Below, piece after piece: positions 62,364 through 64,000 of a stretch of 64,000 bases of DNA. The translations under genes and the position numbers were made by a program. The stretch lies in contig JAFYLQ010000008.1 of the NCBI GenBank assembly GCA_017550105.1, positions 1 through 64,000 of the forward strand, in the 5' to 3' direction. The notes beneath the pieces were generated by a model, which made no database searches, was not told the DNA's origin, and worked only from the letters and a program-made list of their open reading frames with translations. How positions within the stretch are numbered: position 1 is the first letter of the stretch; each line of letters starts with the position of its first letter. Source of the DNA: Clostridia bacterium. GTDB taxonomy: Bacteria > Bacillota > Clostridia > Oscillospirales > Acutalibacteraceae.

Positions 62364-64000
62364 TTACAACTCTCTTATATTTTCCACAATACTGTTTTTC
62401 ATTTCTTTACGGATTTTCAGACTTACACTCAAGGAGCATACGGCAAAGAGTACTACACCGAACGCAAGTGTCACCCATGGATTGAACACCATATTACTCA
62501 TAAGGGCTTTAATATCGGGCATAGGCATTAACGAAAGAATAAGGTAGCTTATTCCGAACAAACCGAATCCTATTCCGAAGCCCCATTTAAACATTGAGAA
62601 AAGCTGAAGAATATACGAAAGTGTAATTTCTTTTTTATTGGCACCTACAGCTCTGAGTGTTCCGATTTTCCTTTTATCCTCTTTGATATTGGAGGAAAGC
62701 GTATTGTTAATAATGCTTCCGCTGATTGTGTAGAAAAGTATCATAATCGAACACACAAGAAGAATACTGTTTTTTATAGTTTCCTTCTGCTCTATCTGAA
62801 TTTCATAATTGGATTGATAGTGACCGTCATCAACACAATCGGCAACGGATTTGAGAATTGCTTTCACTTCTTCGTCCGTTTCCTCGGTACACTCAGCCTT
62901 AAGGTCAAAATATATTTCCTTATACTTGGCACGGGGAGAGAAATGTTCCATTCCTTGTACGGTTGTAACAATACCCCAATCGCTGTATTTAGGTATTGCA
63001 GTTTCATCCATAAAATCAATAACCGCACCGATTTCCACCTGCTTGTTTGTTACATCAACATCCTCTTTGGTAACAAGCGGTTCACCGTTAACATCAAAAT
63101 TAGTGTTATTGGTTTCGGCATATATAAGGCTTAAATCAAGCTTCTGACCTGCCTCGTAGTCTGATTTTTCGGATGCAATTATTTCGACCTGCTCGCCCCT
63201 GTCAACTGCATACTGAATATTCTCTTTATTATCATAGGTGTTTAAGGATGAGCCGTACTCATTAGTTCTTCTTACAAGATACATTTCCTTAGGTGCGTAA
63301 ACAATAACCTGTTCACCGCTATTGAGCTTATTTATATCAATCTTTCCGTCATAGACGTACCTGTTAAGCTCCTCTATAAATTCATCGTCAAGTGCTATTA
63401 TTTCGGTATCGAGAAACTCACCCTTATACTCTGCGGCATTTTTTATATCCGTATATTCGGGAGGACGGTCGTATTTTATAAGACTTCTGTAATTATCCTC
63501 ATTTATATCCGAAAGCTCGGATGTTTCAGGAACCTTTGAATACTCCAAGCCTGCAATAAACTTATAATTTGAAAGAGAATCAAAATCCGAAACAAGCATA
63601 TTAATCTTTGCATTTTTGTAACCGTAGGCAGAGCGTATGTTTTCATTAAGTAAAACCGTCTGCTTATGGTTCTCGGTAAAACCGTTATTAGAGGATGGAT
63701 AATTTACCGCGTAACCGCCCGTCCAGCTTGAAAGACTGAGGCAATAGTCGTAATCCTCTTTGTAAATGTCACCTATTGAATACGTAAAAACCGACATAAT
63801 ATAAGATGAGGCAACAATTGTAATTACAAGAAAGATGCTGACAAAAACCTGCTTTCTTTTGGATATGGTCAAATCCCTTTTTGCAAGAAGCTTGTGTACG
63901 GTAAATTGCTTCTGCGGACAAATTTTTTTATTCTTAAGCTTTCTTGCGGTTTCAATGTTTCTTATTGCCTGCATAGGTGTAACCCTTGACGCGGCAAATA
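62364..64000 (-). CDS. FtsX-like ABC transporter permease (5' end beyond window)
   Basis: The open frame continues past the right edge: the bases before the ATG at 63974 translate in frame to FAASRVTP without a stop, and A-S-R-V-T-P-M-Q-A-I-R is a typical internal MacB/FtsX segment. So this is the C-terminal 540 or so residues. It has one transmembrane helix at about 45-65 (from 63974), a large extracellular MacB-like domain (about 70-400), and three C-terminal helices with the FtsX core (KEDKRKIGTLRAVGANKKEI). Probably exports peptides or senses cell-wall stress. Confidence 0.85.
   Translation of the reverse strand, partial: FAASRVTPMQAIRNIETARKLKNKKICPQKQFTVHKLLAKRDLTISKRKQVFVSIFLVITIVASSYIMSVFTYSIGDIYKEDYDYCLSLSSWTGGYAVNYPSSNNGFTENHKQTVLLNENIRSAYGYKNAKINMLVSDFDSLSNYKFIAGLEYSKVPETSELSDINEDNYRSLIKYDRPPEYTDIKNAAEYKGEFLDTEIIALDDEFIEELNRYVYDGKIDINKLNSGEQVIVYAPKEMYLVRRTNEYGSSLNTYDNKENIQYAVDRGEQVEIIASEKSDYEAGQKLDLSLIYAETNNTNFDVNGEPLVTKEDVDVTNKQVEIGAVIDFMDETAIPKYSDWGIVTTVQGMEHFSPRAKYKEIYFDLKAECTEETDEEVKAILKSVADCVDDGHYQSNYEIQIEQKETIKNSILLVCSIMILFYTISGSIINNTLSSNIKEDKRKIGTLRAVGANKKEITLSYILQLFSMFKWGFGIGFGLFGISYLILSLMPMPDIKALMSNMVFNPWVTLAFGVVLFAVCSLSVSLKIRKEMKNSIVENIREL

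Noticed and set aside
1..64000. tRNA, rRNA, CRISPR array, prophage or insertion sequence
   Set aside because: No cloverleaf ending in CCA, no regularly spaced repeat array and no transposase, integrase or phage structural gene was recognised on either strand.

Overview
The window comes from an anaerobic, endospore-forming member of the Clostridia (Bacillota), most likely an uncultured gut or rumen relative of the Oscillospiraceae/Ruminococcaceae. It carries a complete spoIIIA operon (AA to AH), spoIIP, gpr, dpaA/dpaB, a gerA-type germinant receptor operon and a SPOCS-LysM protein. It also has a ferredoxin-dependent 2-oxoacid oxidoreductase, no outer-membrane genes, AGGAGG-type ribosome binding sites and frequent TTG/GTG starts. 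The species cannot be named from the sequence alone.

The most distinctive region is about 6.5-20.8 kb. On the minus strand an operon encodes a P-loop ATPase, a four-subunit 2-oxoacid:ferredoxin oxidoreductase (VorABCD-like) and a branched-chain aminotransferase. Upstream lie two paralogous 760-residue proteins, each an XRE helix-turn-helix plus cupin fused to an AMP-forming acyl-CoA synthetase. Divergent from them is a two-gene plus-strand operon: a degenerate 2-isopropylmalate-synthase-like protein, and a xylose-isomerase-like TIM barrel fused to another acyl-CoA synthetase. Each of the three units has its own T-box leader. Aligning the three specifier regions reads GUA (Val), AUC (Ile) and CUC (Leu). 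The simplest reading is a biosynthetic route: scavenged isobutyrate, 2-methylbutyrate and isovalerate are activated to CoA thioesters, reductively carboxylated by the shared Vor enzyme and transaminated to Val, Ile and Leu. Each activation step is switched on by its own uncharged tRNA. The architecture is visible in the sequence; the substrate assignments are inference.

Layout of the rest. 0-6.5 kb: a secreted InlB-repeat protein, a polysaccharide deacetylase, the SPOCS-LysM protein and an LCP cell-wall ligase. 20.8-23.2 kb: an amidohydrolase, an unknown protein and cysteine synthase. 23.2-27.8 kb: spoIIIA. 27.9-32.4 kb: a YfhO membrane protein and a YifB/ComM ATPase. 32.4-34.0 kb: a SIS-domain isomerase and a ROK kinase. 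34.1-37.8 kb: the ger operon. 37.9-40.4 kb: DUF421/DUF4363 and dipicolinate synthase. 40.5-43.4 kb: a yybP-ykoY (Mn2+) riboswitch with a P-type ATPase. 43.5-49.0 kb: an EEP-fold hydrolase, a TagGH-like exporter, GH43, alanine racemase and GDPD. 49.1-51.2 kb: an M23/G5 peptidase, RlmH and a small Cys protein. 51.2-52.2 kb: a small HTH/unknown gene pair between copies of a dispersed repeat. 52.2-61.3 kb: Der, DUF512, L32, YceD, a P-loop protein, Pgi, SpoIIP with a small partner, GPR and YchF. 61.3-64 kb: a secreted CARDB-like protein and the 3' part of an FtsX-type ABC permease cut by the window edge.

No tRNA, rRNA, CRISPR array, phage or transposase gene was recognised.
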